This document shows, piece by piece, positions 11,798-13,043 of a stretch of 13,043 bases of DNA. The stretch lies in assembly GCF_042408365.1 (NCBI RefSeq), contig NZ_JBHOQJ010000097.1:1-13043 (forward strand), in the 5' to 3' direction. The first letter of the stretch is position 1. Every line of letters begins with the position of its first letter. Below the pieces are notes generated by a model. The model was not told the origin of the DNA, made no database searches, and saw only the letters and a program-made list of their open reading frames with translations. This stretch comes from Thermoflexus sp042408365. Lineage in GTDB: Bacteria; Chloroflexota; Anaerolineae; Thermoflexales; Thermoflexaceae. The translations under genes and the position numbers were made by a program.

Positions 11798-11854
11798 GTT
11801 CGATCCCTTCCTCCGGCCCGCCTCCGGCGGGCCTTCCCCGGGATCGAACCCGGC
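11793..11854. repeat. 15-bp inverted repeat enclosing hairpin copy 2
   Basis: GCCGGGTTCGATCCC (11793-11807) and its exact reverse complement (11840-11854) are separated by 32 bp. Inside lies GGCCCGCC-TCC-GGCGGGCC (11815-11833), the second CCTCCGG-centred hairpin. The nested structure ends 44 bases before the start of the next gene. The arms recall tRNA T-arm wording but no cloverleaf is present. Confidence 0.7.
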
Positions 11855-11898
11855 TCCCGGGACGAAAAACCCCAACCGCAAGTCTGATGGGGGAACGC

Positions 11899-12306
11899 AT
11901 GACCGACGACGGCGGAGTCCGCTTCCCATCGAACCTGGACGTCAAGGCCGGGCGGATCGTGGGGGACGACGCCCGGGCCTTTCGCACCCGGAGCGGCGGG
12001 ATTCGGATCGCTTTCCGGATCGCCGTGCCCCGATCGGCCGGGCAGCCCCCCAAGCGGGACCGCTCCGGCAAGCCGCTCCCCTACGACTTCTTCACGGTGG
12101 TGGCCTACGGGGAGCGGTGGCTGTCCCTTTTGCCTCGCCTCCGGCGAGGCATGAAGGTCCTGGTGGTGGGCTGGACCCAGAGCCGGGACCTGGAGGACGG
12201 CCGGGTGGTGGTGGAGACGGTGGCCGAGCGGATCGCCGTGCTGGACACCGGGTCTCTGGACCATCCTCCGCCTCCGGCGGAGGCGGTCCGGATCGAGGAG
12301 GAGTAG
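11899..12306 (+). CDS. Second SSB-like OB-fold protein
   Basis: 135 aa from ATG at 11899, preceded by GGGGGA at 11889-11894; an in-frame ATG at 11887 lacks a ribosome binding site. Residues about 10-118 follow the SSB OB-fold: NLDVKAGRIVGDDARAF, then IRIAFRIAVPRSA, YDFFTVVAYGERWLSLLPRLRRGMKVLVVGWTQS and VVVETVAERIAVLD, matching strand by strand the SSB at 7559. It lacks that protein's long linker and DIPL tip, ending in EAVRIEEE, so it may bind single-stranded DNA without recruiting the same partners. Two compensated CCTCCGG-centred hairpins lie inside the coding sequence. Element-encoded divergent SSBs are common on conjugative plasmids. The exact role is unknown. Confidence 0.75.
   Translation: MTDDGGVRFPSNLDVKAGRIVGDDARAFRTRSGGIRIAFRIAVPRSAGQPPKRDRSGKPLPYDFFTVVAYGERWLSLLPRLRRGMKVLVVGWTQSRDLEDGRVVVETVAERIAVLDTGSLDHPPPPAEAVRIEEE
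12132..12150. repeat. CCTCCGG-centred hairpin, copy 3 (inside the SSB-like gene)
   Basis: GCCTCGCC and GGCGAGGC pair perfectly (8 bp) around TCC. It is read in frame as part of LPRLRRGM in the OB-fold loop. The outer stem bases differ from the other copies but remain complementary. Confidence 0.65.
12258..12289. repeat. CCTCCGG-centred hairpin, copy 4 (inside the SSB-like gene)
   Basis: CCTCCGCC (12265-12272) and GGCGGAGG (12276-12283) pair around TCC. The stem is extended by GGACC (12258-12262) and GGTCC (12285-12289) across a small internal loop. It encodes the Pro-rich PPPPAEA near the C-terminus. Confidence 0.65.
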
Positions 12307-12309
12307 GGG

Positions 12310-12876
12310 ATGGAGATCGAGATCGAGCGGTCCTGGATCGCCCGCGTCCTGGCGGCCCTGGCGGCGCTTCTCCTGCTCGCCCCCATGGGGGTAGGCCTCG
12401 TGGTCACCCCCTATGACGCCTCGGGGCGGGCGATCCTCCTCTCCCGGGACCTTCTGGAGGCCCGGGCCTTCCTGGAGGAGGCCCGCCGGGTCCAGCTCGC
12501 CCTTTCGGAGCTGGACCGGGAGATGGAGGCGCTCGCGTCCGCCCCGGCCCTTCTGCCCACGCCCCATCCGGGCGCCCCGGCGGCCGCCGCGCCGCCCGTG
12601 GCGCGCCCCATGACGCTTCTCGAGCGGACCCGGGAGGCCTCCCGGATCCTGCGCCGGCTGCAGGAGCTGGCGGTGGGCTTCGAGGGGAGGCCCGCGCCGG
12701 CAGGGCTGGAGCCGGCGCGGGAGCGGGCCCGGGCGGCCCTGCAGGCCTTCGCCCGCCGGGGGACAGCCCTGGCGGACTACCTGGCCGTCCCCACCCCCGA
12801 GGGCTGGGAGCGGCTGCGGGCGGAGGCGGAGGCCTCCCGGAAGGCTCTCCGGGATCTGGAGGAGGCGCTGCGGTGA
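12310..12876 (+). CDS. Membrane-anchored helical protein
   Basis: 188 aa, ATG at 12310, three bases after the SSB-like stop, with GAGGAGGAG (12296-12304) as ribosome binding site. One N-terminal membrane span (about 11-32, ARVLAALAALLLLAPMGVGLVV) is followed by a long mostly helical domain rich in Ala, Arg, Glu and Leu: LLEARAFLEEARRVQLALSE, a Pro/Ala linker at about 79-97, then RTREASRILRRLQEL and ERARAALQAFARR helices. This suggests a coiled coil on one side of the membrane, most likely outside given the basic start. No family recognised. Its stop overlaps the next gene (GTGA), so they are translationally coupled and may form a pair. Confidence 0.65.
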   Translation: MEIEIERSWIARVLAALAALLLLAPMGVGLVVTPYDASGRAILLSRDLLEARAFLEEARRVQLALSELDREMEALASAPALLPTPHPGAPAAAAPPVARPMTLLERTREASRILRRLQELAVGFEGRPAPAGLEPARERARAALQAFARRGTALADYLAVPTPEGWERLRAEAEASRKALRDLEEALR

Positions 12877-13043
12877 CGGATCGCGCCCAGATCCTGCTGC
12901 TCCGCCAGCAGCTGGAGGCCGCCCTGGCCCTGAAGGAGAAGGCGGAGGAGGCGGCCCGCCAGGCCATGGCGGCCCTGCACCAGGCCTGCCGCCAGCTCAT
13001 CCCGGCCGCCTATGACGAGGCCCGGGCGAAGGGGCTTCTGCCC
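12873..13043 (+). CDS. Coiled-coil hypothetical protein (3' truncated by window end)
   Basis: Starts with GTG at 12873 in a GTGA overlap with the preceding stop and stays open to the window edge (57 codons). The visible part is a continuous amphipathic helix, LLLRQQLEAALALKEKAEEAARQAMAALHQACRQLIP, then AAYDEARAKGLLP. That fits a coiled coil, perhaps partnering the preceding membrane-anchored helical protein. Too little is present to name a family. Confidence 0.6.
   Translation, partial: MTDRAQILLLRQQLEAALALKEKAEEAARQAMAALHQACRQLIPAAYDEARAKGLLP

Noticed and set aside
11793..11854. tRNA remnant suggested by GGTTCGATCCC wording
   Set aside because: The T-arm-like word occurs as a long inverted repeat, and no acceptor, D or anticodon arm can be folded around either copy.
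10489..12567. 692-codon reverse-strand open frame
   Set aside because: It runs antisense to seven or more well-supported + strand genes, has Gly/Arg/Pro/Gln-rich shadow composition and no recognisable domain. Long antisense frames are expected at this G+C content.
12691..12721. CCCGCGCCGG/CCGGCGCGGG hairpin in the membrane-anchored helical gene
   Set aside because: A single GC-only stem in very G+C-rich coding DNA, without the TCC loop of the hairpin family and with no positional meaning; likely chance.

Overview
This window looks like a junction between ordinary chromosome (about 1-2200) and an accessory, plasmid-like or integrative element (about 2250-13043). Apart from one AT-rich patch the DNA is strongly G+C-rich. 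All protein genes lie on the + strand, often with ATGA/GTGA or longer overlaps and strong AGGAGG-type ribosome binding sites. The G+C content, the Ala/Thr-rich 'ATATA' lipoprotein and the GTAGGGGC...GCCCCTAC intergenic hairpins suggest a thermophilic Chloroflexota-type bacterium (Thermoflexus-like). That placement is an impression, not a result.

Chromosomal part. The window opens inside the 3' end of a niaR-type nicotinate-responsive repressor (3H domain). A hairpin repeat follows, then an MFS transporter that by context is the niacin permease NiaP. A promoter then drives three tRNA genes (Phe-GAA, Gly-GCC, Cys-GCA), closed by a large GC-rich hairpin. The tRNA cluster is the obvious candidate left border for the element, but no second att copy and no integrase are visible here.

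Element, early part (2276-4229). A single-span membrane protein has an N-terminal AlbA_2/Schlafen-type domain and a markedly AT-rich extracytoplasmic half. It is followed by a 149-aa protein with two excisionase/MerR-like helix-turn-helix units and a textbook rho-independent terminator.

Element, operon 1 (4240-7508). A near-consensus promoter (TTGACA-18-TATAAT) is flanked by two ACTGAGACA direct repeats exactly 20 bp apart, which look like a repressor operator. It drives a small membrane protein, a lipoprotein-like coiled-coil membrane protein and an FtsK/SpoIIIE-type ATPase lacking its own membrane domain. This resembles a DNA-translocation or transfer module. A short-repeat array and a 131-aa unknown follow.

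Element, replication and partition part (7559-11007). The genes are a single-stranded DNA-binding protein, two tandem winged-helix replication-type proteins (the second with a double zinc ribbon), a Cys4 mini-protein, a ParM-like actin ATPase and a ParR-like ribbon-helix-helix protein. The main find is inside the second winged-helix gene (8711-8954). It carries nine related palindromic or half-palindromic sites in two clusters, bracketing symmetric C7/G7 tracts, a GGTGG/CCACC hairpin and a short AT-rich patch. This is the layout of an origin embedded in its own initiator gene, as in the lambda O gene, though a centromere is an alternative reading.

Element, distal part (11033-13043). Small membrane and helical proteins, a second SSB-like OB-fold protein and a family of compensated CCTCCGG-centred hairpins, some intergenic and some inside coding sequence. 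The window ends inside a coiled-coil gene.
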